64,000 bases of DNA. Source: Prevotellaceae bacterium UBA1391 (GTDB lineage Bacteria; Bacteroidota; Bacteroidia; Bacteroidales; Bacteroidaceae). The DNA is taken from assembly GCA_002305265.1 (NCBI GenBank), contig DBQP01000010.1:99933-163932 (forward strand), in the 5' to 3' direction. Position 1 is the first letter of the stretch, and each line of letters begins with the position of its first letter. Shown piece after piece: positions 16,296 through 25,851 of the stretch. The notes under the pieces were generated by a model that worked only from the letters and a program-made list of their open reading frames with translations, ran no database searches and had not been told where the DNA came from. Made by a program: the position numbers and the translations under genes.

Positions 16296-19184
16296 ATGAG
16301 ACGCGCAACGATATATATAGGATGCATCATCGCATGGCTGGCCCTGCTGGCCCAGCCCGCATGGGCGCAAGACAACGACAGAAAGCGAACCGCCCCGGGC
16401 CTCTTTTCCACAAAAGGCACACTCAAGTACTATGAGGATGAAGTGAACGCCCTGTTCAAGAAAGGGCGGTGGGAAGAAGGCAAGAAGTTGCTGGATGAAG
16501 GATTCCGTCACTATGAGCAGGCGGTTGGCCTCAACCGCTTGATGGGAACCTACTGGCTCCATTACAACAAGCCAGACAGAGCGCGCTACTACCTCATCCG
16601 CGCCTTGCGCGACGACAACAAGGATCAGCTCACCCTGCACATGCTGATGAAGATTGAGGAGAAAGCCCAGCACTACAGCTCCGCCATCGTTTATTGCAAC
16701 CAGCTGCTCGAGCTGTCTCCATACGACTACGAGCTCTGGCGCAAGAAGATTGAGTTGTTCCGCCTGCAGGGCAACCACGTCGAGGCATCTCGCATGCTGC
16801 TCCGACTCGGGTCCATCTATCCCGACCGCGCGGAAGTGAGACGCGAGATCATCGGCGACTATGAGATGCAATATCGCCGGTTGCGCGAGAAAAACAACCT
16901 GGCCGGACAGGAAGAGGTGCTGAGGGAACTCGTGAGATTGAGCCCCAAGGACGAAGAATTTCAGCTGGCCTTGTGCAACGTGCTCATCCAGTCAGGACGC
17001 CTGGAAGAAGCCCTCGACATAGCGGGCCATGCAGCCACGGTCGTTGCCAATCCCTACCCCTTTGTCGAGAAGAAGGCATCGCTTTTGGCCGAGATGGCAC
17101 GCTATGGCGAGGCTTTGGCGTACGTGCAGAATGTACAGAACTCCATCCTGGCCCTCTCTCCCAGCCGTGGCAGACTAAACAATCTGAAAAACGAGCTCGA
17201 AAAAGAACAGGCCCGCGCCAACGCAAAGAACGATCCCTACACCGCATACGGACGTCTGTACGAACAAGAGCACTCAGAAGAAGCACTGACCTACCTGCTC
17301 AACACCTCCATGACGCGCGGCTATCTCGACGACGCACTGATGTACATCCGCGAGGCGCGACGCCTCCGCGGCGACACACAGAACCTGATGTACAGGGAAT
17401 ACATCGTGCAGCGCCGCATGGGCAACACCCGCGCTGCCATAGCCATGCTGCAGCGGATGCACGAGCGCTGGCCCGACAACACGGAAGTCAACGAAGAACT
17501 CTGTGCCCTCCAGCTGGAGGAAGTGCGCCGCATGATGGACCTCGAGCAATGGGACGAGGCCACCTCCCTCCTCGAGCAGCTGGCCACCTATCAGCTCGAA
17601 GGCGAGACCAAAGATGCCATCGAGCGCAGGCTCTTCACCTGCTATGTGAATGCAGGCGAACACCAAAAGGCCCTGCAGCAGCTCGACAGACTCAGCGTCA
17701 GCCAGCAGATGTCAGCTGAATTGTATCAGGAAATCATGATTCCTCACATCAAAATGCTGATGAGCCGTGGACTGACGCGCAGGGCAGATGAAGAAATCCA
17801 GCAGGTGATCGACAGAGGCTACCCGTCTGCCGACATCCTGACCATGGGCATCAACACCGCCCTGATACTGAAGAACAATGAAAAAGCCCGCTCGCTGGTG
17901 GAGCAGGGAAAGAGCCTCTATCCGGACGATCCCTTCTTCCTGCTCAAGGATGCGCAGCTCATGGCAGCCGAAGGCAACTACCAAAGCGCCTACGACCTGC
18001 TCCAGCCGATGCTCGACACCTACCTCGGCGATACCGCGCTCGTGGATGCCTATGTCAGCTGTTGCGAGGAGTTGGCTGCCACCTTCACCAAGGGCGCAGA
18101 CTACGAGTCTGCCATGCGCCTGATCGATGCCGGACTCGAGTACGATCCCTCCAACCAGTCGCTGATGCTCGCCAAGTCGTTGGTGCATGAGAAGCAGAAA
18201 GACTGGGAACAGGCCATCGCCTCCTACAAGCAGTATCATCCCCCCTACGGCGAGCTGCATGAATACCGCCAGCGCATGGAGTCACTCAAGCGCCACCTGC
18301 TGAAAAACAGAGTCACCGTAGACTACCAGTGGGCCCGCCCTTCCAACGAGGACAACATCACCTCCATGGCCACCATGTCCTATTCCCGCATCCAGAAGAA
18401 CGACACATATACCTTGAACATGGTCTATGTCGGCCGGGATGGACTCACCGACCCCACCGGGATAACCTATGAGGGGGAGAGTATAACCTTTGAGGAGACG
18501 ATTGAAGATGAGGTGCTCGAAGGAGGCAACGGCATTCAGGTCGTTGGCGAATGGGAACACAAGTGGAACAAGCGCTTCACCTCCACCCTCTCGGCGGGAA
18601 TTTCCACCAAATTCCTGCCACGCCTCAAGTTCGGGCTCGGCGGATCCTACTCCTTCAACCACGACTGGACCGGACGCGGCGACTTGTCCTTCCGTCAGAT
18701 TGGCGACGACGTCAAGACCTCCTTGTGGGGAGCAGGCCTCGGCATCACCAAAGACCTTGCGCCATTCAGCCTCGGCGCCGACGTCCGCGCATTCTACATG
18801 AAGAGCAAGGACACGAGTCTCTTCGACTCCAAATTCTTCGTCAATGGAAGCCTGACCGCCAGAGTCTATCCCGTAGAGAACAGCCGTTCCCACATCTTCG
18901 TCACAGGAGGCGTGGGTAATGCCCCGGAGATTTCGCTGATCGACAAGACCATGCCGCTGCGCTTCAACCAGCTCAACACGATGCTGGGATGCGGCGGACT
19001 CTACGTCATCAACTCCATGATCGACCTCGGCATCTCCGCCACATGGTACAACATGGCCGTGTCCAGCCAGACGCAAGTGGAAGTAGAAGCAGTTGGCGAA
19101 TCAGACCCGATGACGAAACTCGTCGAGGTAGGAAAAAGCAAAAACTACTTATATCTGGATGCTTATGTTACAATACATTTCTAA
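16296..19184 (+). CDS. TPR-repeat outer-membrane protein with C-terminal YaiO-type barrel
   Basis: A 962-residue exported protein. A signal peptide (residues 1-25, ending AWAQ) is followed by a long helical TPR solenoid (about 40-670; units such as HYNKPDRARYYLIRALRDD and YSSAIVYCNQLLELSPYDYE) and a C-terminal beta-barrel domain of about 270 residues (from VTVDYQWARPSNED) ending in an aromatic residue (YVTIHF), as outer-membrane barrels do. The plan recalls PgaA and BcsC: a periplasmic TPR guide plus an outer-membrane pore for a polysaccharide chain. The barrel resembles the YaiO family. Its last 26 bases overlap the next gene. Confidence 0.85.
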   Translation: MRRATIYIGCIIAWLALLAQPAWAQDNDRKRTAPGLFSTKGTLKYYEDEVNALFKKGRWEEGKKLLDEGFRHYEQAVGLNRLMGTYWLHYNKPDRARYYLIRALRDDNKDQLTLHMLMKIEEKAQHYSSAIVYCNQLLELSPYDYELWRKKIELFRLQGNHVEASRMLLRLGSIYPDRAEVRREIIGDYEMQYRRLREKNNLAGQEEVLRELVRLSPKDEEFQLALCNVLIQSGRLEEALDIAGHAATVVANPYPFVEKKASLLAEMARYGEALAYVQNVQNSILALSPSRGRLNNLKNELEKEQARANAKNDPYTAYGRLYEQEHSEEALTYLLNTSMTRGYLDDALMYIREARRLRGDTQNLMYREYIVQRRMGNTRAAIAMLQRMHERWPDNTEVNEELCALQLEEVRRMMDLEQWDEATSLLEQLATYQLEGETKDAIERRLFTCYVNAGEHQKALQQLDRLSVSQQMSAELYQEIMIPHIKMLMSRGLTRRADEEIQQVIDRGYPSADILTMGINTALILKNNEKARSLVEQGKSLYPDDPFFLLKDAQLMAAEGNYQSAYDLLQPMLDTYLGDTALVDAYVSCCEELAATFTKGADYESAMRLIDAGLEYDPSNQSLMLAKSLVHEKQKDWEQAIASYKQYHPPYGELHEYRQRMESLKRHLLKNRVTVDYQWARPSNEDNITSMATMSYSRIQKNDTYTLNMVYVGRDGLTDPTGITYEGESITFEETIEDEVLEGGNGIQVVGEWEHKWNKRFTSTLSAGISTKFLPRLKFGLGGSYSFNHDWTGRGDLSFRQIGDDVKTSLWGAGLGITKDLAPFSLGADVRAFYMKSKDTSLFDSKFFVNGSLTARVYPVENSRSHIFVTGGVGNAPEISLIDKTMPLRFNQLNTMLGCGGLYVINSMIDLGISATWYNMAVSSQTQVEVEAVGESDPMTKLVEVGKSKNYLYLDAYVTIHF

Positions 19185-20469
19185 ATTCATGGCGAACCTC
19201 TCCGTCGCCCTCTTGGTCGGCGGATGTTCAGGCACGGCACAGACCATCGACAATCCGCCGCTGTCTGAATACCGTGGGCTGTACACCCCTTCCAACACGC
19301 AGGAAGTACAGAGCGCCATGCACACCAACCATCCAGACTACGACTGGGGACTTTGGGGCCACAACCTGAAGAAAGCCGTCGCCGACAACCTCACCGACGA
19401 CATGTACGCCATCGTCGACGGCAAGCGCAATCCCAAGCAGTTCTGCTTCTCCAGCGCTGCGCTCTACGATGCCGTGCGCAACTACATCATCGACCAGTAC
19501 GGAAGTGGTGATGAAACCTACAGCGAGCGCATCAGCATCATGCCCATGGACAACCAGCTGGCATGCACCTGCAGCCAATGCAAGGGAAAAGGCAACTCGC
19601 CCGGCAATGCCACCCCCGCCGTCACAGAGTTCGTCACCCGACTGGCCCAGGAGTTCCCCCTGCATCAGTTCTTCACCTCCGCCTACCACACCACCAAACA
19701 GGCTCCCTCCGCCGCCCTCCCCGCCAATGTCGGCGTCTTCATCTCGAGCATCCCACTGCCCGTGCAGGTCGACTTCACTCAGAGCAAGGGCTATCGTGAG
19801 TTCCAGTCGATGGTCGCCGCCTGGAAAAAGAAATGCCCCCGCATCTACGTGTGGGACTACGAGCGCAACTTCGACGACTACCTCTCTCCCTTCCCCTGCC
19901 TGCTCGCCATGCAGTCACGCCTGCAGCTCTACAGCAAGCTGGGCATATTGGGCGTCTTCTTCAACGGGAGCGGCGACGACTATTCAGCCTTCGACGACAT
20001 GCAGACCCATGTGCTCGCACGGCTGATGGACAATCCCAATCTGAATGTGAAAGATGCCGTCGCCGACTACTTTCAGCAGAACTATCCCATCACCGCCCCC
20101 ATCCTCCTCAAGTACTACTGGGGATTGGAGGAACGCATCCGGACAACCAATCGTGAACTGCCCCTCTATGGCACGATGGCACAGATGAACCGGATCTATC
20201 TCAACGCCAGCGAATTTGTGGCGTTTCGCCGACAGCTCGATGCAGCCAGCAAGCAGACCATGGGCGAAGAGCGCCATCGGCTGAACGCACTCCTGACATC
20301 ACTGGCCTACACACAACTCGAAATGTATCGCTGCGGACTACTACCCAAGGACGCCGACATGGCGGCCGAGATGAAGGAAATCCTGAAGGGGCACAGCGAG
20401 ATCAAAGGAATGGTCAACCGCGACGAAACCGGCCACACCATCGCCAAATATCTGGAACAATGGAAATAA
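19159..20469 (+). CDS. DUF4838-type lipoprotein (TIM-barrel-like)
   Basis: A 436-residue predicted lipoprotein; lipobox LVGGC with acylated Cys at residue 23 when started at 19159 (ATGs at 19165 and 19189 also fit). Sequence such as NQLACTCSQCKGKGN, VWDYERNFDDYLSPFP and LGVFFNGSGDDYS matches the DUF4838 type, a barrel-like family often found beside carbohydrate-active enzymes. Function is not established. By analogy with PgaB, which has a hydrolase-like domain acting on the exported chain, it could trim or bind the polysaccharide in the periplasm; that is inference. It overlaps the YaiO gene by 26 bases and the next gene by ten, so translation is coupled. Confidence 0.7.
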   Translation: MLMLQYISKFMANLSVALLVGGCSGTAQTIDNPPLSEYRGLYTPSNTQEVQSAMHTNHPDYDWGLWGHNLKKAVADNLTDDMYAIVDGKRNPKQFCFSSAALYDAVRNYIIDQYGSGDETYSERISIMPMDNQLACTCSQCKGKGNSPGNATPAVTEFVTRLAQEFPLHQFFTSAYHTTKQAPSAALPANVGVFISSIPLPVQVDFTQSKGYREFQSMVAAWKKKCPRIYVWDYERNFDDYLSPFPCLLAMQSRLQLYSKLGILGVFFNGSGDDYSAFDDMQTHVLARLMDNPNLNVKDAVADYFQQNYPITAPILLKYYWGLEERIRTTNRELPLYGTMAQMNRIYLNASEFVAFRRQLDAASKQTMGEERHRLNALLTSLAYTQLEMYRCGLLPKDADMAAEMKEILKGHSEIKGMVNRDETGHTIAKYLEQWK

Positions 20470-21047
20470 AGAATCACATCTCAGCCACGTTTGCTTTGGG
20501 CTTTGCCGTACTGATTGTGGTCCTGTCGTCGCTGACATCATGCCACAAGAACATCAAGCCCACTGCCATACAGATTGAAGACTCCATACGCCACTATCCG
20601 GCCACCATCCTTGGCCAGAAACTGGTCATGCTGTACGAAGTCCGCAACTTAGGTCCCGAAATGCTCGTCTTGACCGATGTCCAGCCTGCCGTCCCCACCA
20701 TCGAGGTCGACCAATGGAACGTCGAAATGATACCGCCGGGCGAAACAGCGCTTCTGAAGTTCACCTTCCACTCCGACAAGAACATCGGACTGGCCCGCCA
20801 CATCATCCGAGTCTATGGCAACATCTACCCCGATGGCGTCGCCAACATCATCTTCGACACCAACATCGTCAGGCCCTCCAACGACCTGTCCGACTACGAG
20901 GAATACTACGAGAAAAAACTTCAGACGGAGGCTGAGAGGCTCCTCGGCCAGCGCATCCTCTCCAGGGAATACCGCACCGACACCACCTCCGACGGCAAAG
21001 ACCGCATTCAGAAGAACAGCAGGTACTACGACATAACATTTGAATAG
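20460..21047 (+). CDS. DUF1573-like lipoprotein
   Basis: A 195-residue lipoprotein with lipobox SSLTSC (acylated Cys at residue 28). Residues 45-145 form a beta-sandwich with the pattern of DUF1573/ASPM-SPD-2-like domains: a chain of hydrophobic strands with EVRNLGPEMLVLTDV and IPPGETALLKFTF. Such domains usually bind other proteins and have no catalytic site. A basic, charged tail follows. The ATG overlaps the last ten bases of the DUF4838 gene. Its role in the locus is probably structural. Confidence 0.65.
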   Translation: MEIKNHISATFALGFAVLIVVLSSLTSCHKNIKPTAIQIEDSIRHYPATILGQKLVMLYEVRNLGPEMLVLTDVQPAVPTIEVDQWNVEMIPPGETALLKFTFHSDKNIGLARHIIRVYGNIYPDGVANIIFDTNIVRPSNDLSDYEEYYEKKLQTEAERLLGQRILSREYRTDTTSDGKDRIQKNSRYYDITFE

Positions 21048-21107
21048 TCGAGAGCCACTTGCTACCACTCATCCCCAATTCGAACTCAGTAAAGTAAACT
21101 ATATATT

Positions 21108-21566
21108 ATGAAACAAATTGCAGGAAAGGATACCAATCAATTCAAAGTCCTCTTGGTAGATGACATCCCACTCAACCTGATTTTGTTGGAAAAGATGCTC
21201 CGCCCCTACGAATTTCAAATCGAGAAAGCCTACAACGGACGTCTCGCATTGCAGATGATTCAAGAACGGCAAGATACACCCGAAGCATTCGACCTGGCCA
21301 TTGTCGACCTCATGATGCCTGAAATCGACGGCTACGAGGTCATCAAAGCCGTGCGCCACGGATGCGACAATGGCGAATTCACCATCCATGCCAAAGACAA
21401 GCAGGAGTTTCCCCTCATCATCTTGTCCGGCATGAACTTCAACGACGACATCACCAAAGGCCTGTCGATGGGAGCCAACCAGTTCCTCACCAAGCCCGTG
21501 GTCATGGAGCGTCTCTATACCGCCGTCACAGAGGAACTGACCAAGAAGTTGCAGACCACCGCATGA
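21108..21566 (+). CDS. Stand-alone response-regulator receiver domain
   Basis: A 152-residue CheY-like receiver with no output domain. The acidic pair is Asp 18-19 in VLLVDD, the phospho-acceptor Asp 67 in AIVDLMMPEIDG, the conserved Ser lies in IILSGM, and Lys 129 in LTKPV. It can accept phosphate from the upstream kinases and must act by binding a partner, since there is no DNA-binding part. Being inside the polysaccharide locus, it may control the synthase or the HEAT-like protein directly; this is inference. It starts 60 bases after the DUF1573-like gene. Confidence 0.85.
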   Translation: MKQIAGKDTNQFKVLLVDDIPLNLILLEKMLRPYEFQIEKAYNGRLALQMIQERQDTPEAFDLAIVDLMMPEIDGYEVIKAVRHGCDNGEFTIHAKDKQEFPLIILSGMNFNDDITKGLSMGANQFLTKPVVMERLYTAVTEELTKKLQTTA

Positions 21567-21652
21567 TGCGCCGCAACCGTCCGTCCCACATAGCCATATC
21601 GGGGAAGCTACACACCCCACCACTTCCAGCGATGACATCTCAACCTCTTCAC

Positions 21653-23881
21653 ATGATAAGATCATTACACGTCAAGAGGGCAGATAGCTTGCGCCGTCTC
21701 CTCCTCCTTTTCCTTTGGATTTTGGAGATGCAGGCCACGCAGGCACAAAGCATAGTGCCTATTCCGCTCTCGCCCGCCTTCCTCCATCTGTCCGACCATC
21801 CGCGCTACCGCATCGCCTGTCCCGTCTGGGGCGATGGCGCCGTCACCATCGGCAGCCTCCATAGCAGCAGCGTCCAGGTGGCCTACGAGACAGACCCCAC
21901 ACAGTGGGACGCCGCCTGCTGGTGGGAAATCACCAGCCCCGATAACGTTCACCTCGTCTTCCGCAACGCAGCCACCGGCGACTATCTCACCTATACACCC
22001 GCCAAAGACTGGACCACCTACGTCCGCCTCGTCCTCAGCCAGCAGCTCACCGAGCAAGCCCACTGGACCGTCGGCACCGCCAGCGGCAGCCTCGTGTTCC
22101 ACTATGCCGCCACCGATGCCAACTATTTCATGGAGATGGGATCGGACAAGATGGTCAGCACCTCCGTCAGCAGCGGCACCTCCCCCTACGTCCGCTTCCT
22201 CCTCTACGATGAGAATGGAAACGCCATCACCCTTCCAGCCGCCACACCGCTGCTCTCCTATGCCGACCACGTCGCCCTCAACAGCCGCCTGCTGACCTTC
22301 GACACGCAGTCGTCCACCTTCTTCTCCTCGGTCGCCACACTGGCCGACGCCACAGCCGAGTTCTCCTTCCAGACCGCCGACGACGCCACCTATCGCCTTG
22401 AGCTCACCGATACGCTCACTGGCGAGCCGCAGACACGGCTCACGCCCGACCTCAACGGCCAGACACGCGCCCTCACCCTCTTCCGCAACGACGAAGCCGT
22501 CGTCAAGAGCCGGATAGCCTTCACGGCCCTGCCCATTGTCAACCTCTCCGTGTCGGGCAACTTTGCCAACGACTATACCCCCGCCACCCTGCGCCTCGAC
22601 GATGGCAGCCAGCCCAGCCTCGCCACCCTCGCCGCCTCCGTCAGACAGCGTGGAGCCACCGCCCGCAACTATCCCAAGCAGTCGCTCAACGTCAGGCTCC
22701 TCGACCAGCAGGGCGAGTCGCTCGACACCACCCTCCTCGGCATCCGGGAAGACGACAAGTGGATTCTCGACGCCATGGCCATCGACCGCATTCGCATGCG
22801 CAACCGCATCTGCTTCGACCTCTGGAACGAAATCTCCAGAACGCCCTACTCCACCGACTACGACAACCGCAACGGCACCGAAGGCCAATTCGTCGAACTC
22901 TTTCTCAACGGGAACTACTACGGCATCTACTGCCTCACCGACCGCATCAACCGCAAACTGCTCGACTTGAAGAAACCCGTCGTCAATGCCGACACCACCA
23001 GCGTGACCATTCGCGGCGTACTCTACAAGAGCAACTCCTGGGACAACACCGACCTGCGCCTGTCCTCCCTCAAGCCCTCGCAGCCGATGGACACCCTGGC
23101 ATGGAACAACTGGGAGCTCCAAACACCCGACGAGTTCCCCTCCGCCACCACCTGGCAGCCACTCGTCGACCTCTACCAATTCTGCAGCTCCTCAGCCTCT
23201 GCCTTCGACGCCAGCGTAGACCAGTGGTTCTACACGTCCAACGTCATCGACTTCCATCTCCTGGTGCTTGCAGCCAACCTCATCGACAACGGCAACAAGA
23301 ACCTCTTCCTCAGCACGCCCAACCTCACCAAGGGACATCGCTACCTCATCACCCCCTGGGACATGGACACCTCGCTGGGCGGCTACTACGACGGACGCTT
23401 CCATAGCGGCACCTACGACAACACGGCCATCGCCGACATGCGCATCAACAAGAACATGCCGTTCTCAGCGCTGTGGGACAACAACACCAATCACTACCGC
23501 TCGACCATGGCCGAGCGCTGGCTGGACATCCGCAACAAGGCATTCTCGCAAGATTCCATCAACGCAAAACTCGAACGCTACGCACGGCTCTTCACCCGTT
23601 CAGGCGCCTGGCAGCGCGAAGTCAGTCGCTGGAGCGCAGGCACACCCGTCAGTTCCGACCTCCTGACCGAAATCGCACACATCGAGCAGTGGTATGCCGG
23701 ACGCCTGCAGCAGATGGACGACTACTTCAAGCCCCTCGTGCTCGGCATCGGCGGAGTGCAGGAGTCCGACCAGCAGGACGACCTCATCTGGACCCTCGAC
23801 GGTCGCCTCCTCGGCAAGGACAAGGGGCAGAAACTCCCCCACGGCGTCTATATCATCAACAAGCGCAAGGTGGTGCGCTGA
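21653..23881 (+). CDS. Secreted CotH-kinase-family protein
   Basis: A 742-residue exported protein. The signal peptide ends near AQS at about residue 33. An N-terminal beta-rich domain (about 40-290) precedes the CotH domain (about 295-665): RQRGATARNYPKQSLNVRL, KWILDAMAIDRIRMRNRICFDLWNE, GTEGQFVELFLNGNYYGIYCLTDRI and the metal-binding DMDTSLGG. The last 35 residues (WTLDGRLLGKD to YIINKRKVVR) resemble a short Por/T9SS sorting tail. CotH proteins of spore formers are protein kinases; in Bacteroidota their target is unknown. The frame is open upstream to 21362, overlapping the receiver gene; ATGs at 21632 and 21653 fit the signal peptide and the latter is chosen. Confidence 0.78.
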   Translation: MIRSLHVKRADSLRRLLLLFLWILEMQATQAQSIVPIPLSPAFLHLSDHPRYRIACPVWGDGAVTIGSLHSSSVQVAYETDPTQWDAACWWEITSPDNVHLVFRNAATGDYLTYTPAKDWTTYVRLVLSQQLTEQAHWTVGTASGSLVFHYAATDANYFMEMGSDKMVSTSVSSGTSPYVRFLLYDENGNAITLPAATPLLSYADHVALNSRLLTFDTQSSTFFSSVATLADATAEFSFQTADDATYRLELTDTLTGEPQTRLTPDLNGQTRALTLFRNDEAVVKSRIAFTALPIVNLSVSGNFANDYTPATLRLDDGSQPSLATLAASVRQRGATARNYPKQSLNVRLLDQQGESLDTTLLGIREDDKWILDAMAIDRIRMRNRICFDLWNEISRTPYSTDYDNRNGTEGQFVELFLNGNYYGIYCLTDRINRKLLDLKKPVVNADTTSVTIRGVLYKSNSWDNTDLRLSSLKPSQPMDTLAWNNWELQTPDEFPSATTWQPLVDLYQFCSSSASAFDASVDQWFYTSNVIDFHLLVLAANLIDNGNKNLFLSTPNLTKGHRYLITPWDMDTSLGGYYDGRFHSGTYDNTAIADMRINKNMPFSALWDNNTNHYRSTMAERWLDIRNKAFSQDSINAKLERYARLFTRSGAWQREVSRWSAGTPVSSDLLTEIAHIEQWYAGRLQQMDDYFKPLVLGIGGVQESDQQDDLIWTLDGRLLGKDKGQKLPHGVYIINKRKVVR

Positions 23882-23955
23882 GCCGCAGGGCCCCGCCAGT
23901 GGCCGGTGCCCGCACCGCCCGAGGCCCTTGCCTTCCCGCAATCCCTCCACGCGGA

Positions 23956-23995
23956 GAGGGTGTGCCAGAGTGAATGCTCACTCCTGCACACCCTC
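23956..23995 (+). terminator. Terminator closing the 10-24 kb gene run
   Basis: GAGGGTGTG at 23956-23964 pairs with CACACCCTC at 23987-23995, with an inner AGAGTGA/TCACTC extension, followed by a T/C-rich stretch (TTCTTCGTTT). It lies 75 bases after the CotH stop. Confidence 0.75.
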
Positions 23996-24137
23996 TTCTT
24001 CGTTTCCGGCAGGCAGCTTCCTTTTTTTCGTCAAACCGATCCGTCCATCAACAAGCCTTCCTCTTCGCCTCCGGAACGCTGCCCCGCTGGCCGGAACTGC
24101 GCCTCGCTGCCGTTCGGGCCCGACACAGGGTGCATTG

Positions 24138-24203
24138 CCTGCAACGGCCCTGCACGTTTCCTGCAACGGCCCTGCACTGCCCCAGCGGCAGGGCACACCC
24201 CCA
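24138..24203. repeat. Short 22-bp repeat (CCTGCAACGGCCCTGCAC)
   Basis: The 18-base sequence CCTGCAACGGCCCTGCAC occurs at 24138 and again at 24160, exactly 22 bases later, with a diverged third unit at 24182. It lies shortly before a GAAGGCCTTC array but not in the same register. Confidence 0.7.
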
Positions 24204-24256
24204 ACGGACAAGTGCAGAACGTCCGATCCATCCGACGGATGTCGCAACTGCGGCGA

Positions 24257-24322
24257 GAAGGCCTTCGTATCCCATCAAGAAGGCCTTCGCTGCGAACAAC
24301 GAAGGCCTTCTCGATGAGAGGA
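24257..24322. repeat. 22-bp array of the palindrome GAAGGCCTTC, three units
   Basis: GAAGGCCTTC starts at 24257, 24279 and 24301. The linkers between differ fully. The array lies between the convergent 3' ends of the CotH gene and the second NSS gene. Confidence 0.9.
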
Positions 24323-24437
24323 ACGGTGAAAACCGGCGAGACGGCAGCCCACCCGCCACGCCGCAAAGGCGAGGAGCAACGTGCGGAGCGATGGGGCCAG
24401 CGGATAGACGAAGGGGGAAGCTGCTGCAGGCGCGGCG

Positions 24438-25805
24438 TCAGAACAGGCCGACCTGATTGAGCAATACGCCCAGGATGCCCAGCGGCACGACATAGCGCAG
24501 CAGGAACACCATCGGACGGAAATAGCGGGCACGCGACGCGCCGAAATTGCTCACCTCGTCGCGGAACAGCTGGCGGTCGAGACGCCAACCGGCGAAGATG
24601 CTGATGAAGAAGCCGCCGATGGGCAGGCAGATGTTCGACGCACTCCAGTCGATGAGGTCGAATATCGTCTTGTCGAAGAGGCGCACCCCGTTGAGCGGGC
24701 CGAACGAGAGCGAGGCGAAACAGCCGAAGAAGATGCAGACGATGGTCTCGAGCAGCGCGGCACGGCTGCGCTTGAAGCCGAATTCCTCCGTCAGATACGA
24801 CGTCACGACTTCGTGCATGGAGATCATGCTCGTCAGCGCAGCCAGGATGATGAGCACATAGAAGGCGCTGCTGACGATGTAGAAGAGCAGCGGATAGGCG
24901 CCGAAGGCCTGCAGGAAGACGTTGGGCAGGGTGATGAAGATGAGCGAGGGGCCGATGTCCGACGGCGAGAGCGAGTAGTTGGCTGCCGCAGCGGCGGGAA
25001 AGATGATGAAGCCGGCCATGATGGCCACCATCGTGTCGATGGCGCTCACCTGCACCGCCGTCCGTGCGAGGTCGGTCTGGCGGTTGAAGTAGGAGGCGTA
25101 GGTGCAGAGACAACCCATGGCGAGCGAGAGCGAATAGAAGGCCTGCCCCATGGCGGAGAGCACCGTGGAGCCCGTCACCTTGCTGAAGTCGGGGCGCAGC
25201 AGGAAGGCGAGTCCTTCGGATCCGCCGGGCTGGATGACGCTCACGACCACGAGCAGCAGCACGAGGATGAAAAGCAGGGGCATGAGGATTTTAGACCATC
25301 GCTCGATGCCGCGCGTGACGCCGCGCATGATCACCACATGCGAGAGCAGCACGAAAACGGCCATCCAGACGATGGGCAGATAGGGATTCTGCACGAAATC
25401 AAGGAACTGGGCGGGAAAAGTGGAGGCGTCGTGTCCGGCCAGTCCGTTGGTGAGGGCCAGGAAGCCGTAGTGCATGGTCCAGCCCGACACCACGCAGTAG
25501 TAGCACATGATGAAGAAGGCCGTGAAGACACCGAGGCGCCCCACCCACTTCCAGGCCGTGCCGGGCGCGAGCATCTGGTAGGCGCGCGCGGTGTTGGCCT
25601 GCGTGTGGCGCCCAATCAGAAACTCGCTGATCATGATGGGCAGACCGACGATGAGGATGCAGCCGATGTAGACGAGGATGAAGGCGGCGCCGCCGTTGCG
25701 TCCCGTCTCGATGGGAAAGCGCCAGATGTTGCCCAGCCCGACGGCCGAGCCGGCAGCGGCAAGGATGGCTCCAAGACGTGAGCCGAAGTTTTCACGATTC
25801 GTCAT
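24438..25805 (-). CDS. NSS-family sodium-dependent transporter
   Basis: A 455-residue inner-membrane carrier of the neurotransmitter:sodium symporter family (LeuT type), which takes up amino acids or related compounds with Na+. The first-helix signature is clear (AAAGSAVGLGNIWRFPIE, residues about 14-31), as are the family segments RGVTRGIERWSKILMPLLF and MGQAFYSLSLAMG. About eleven to twelve helices are expected. The frame is open upstream to 25961, but MTNRENFGSRLG at 25805 is the family start and matches the paralogue next door. It begins 46 bases after the stop of that paralogue, so the pair is probably one operon. Confidence 0.88.
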   Translation of the reverse strand: MTNRENFGSRLGAILAAAGSAVGLGNIWRFPIETGRNGGAAFILVYIGCILIVGLPIMISEFLIGRHTQANTARAYQMLAPGTAWKWVGRLGVFTAFFIMCYYCVVSGWTMHYGFLALTNGLAGHDASTFPAQFLDFVQNPYLPIVWMAVFVLLSHVVIMRGVTRGIERWSKILMPLLFILVLLLVVVSVIQPGGSEGLAFLLRPDFSKVTGSTVLSAMGQAFYSLSLAMGCLCTYASYFNRQTDLARTAVQVSAIDTMVAIMAGFIIFPAAAAANYSLSPSDIGPSLIFITLPNVFLQAFGAYPLLFYIVSSAFYVLIILAALTSMISMHEVVTSYLTEEFGFKRSRAALLETIVCIFFGCFASLSFGPLNGVRLFDKTIFDLIDWSASNICLPIGGFFISIFAGWRLDRQLFRDEVSNFGASRARYFRPMVFLLRYVVPLGILGVLLNQVGLF

Positions 25806-25851
25806 GAGGAGAGGAAAAGATGGGAAGATAGTGGGTGATGAGGACGTCGCA

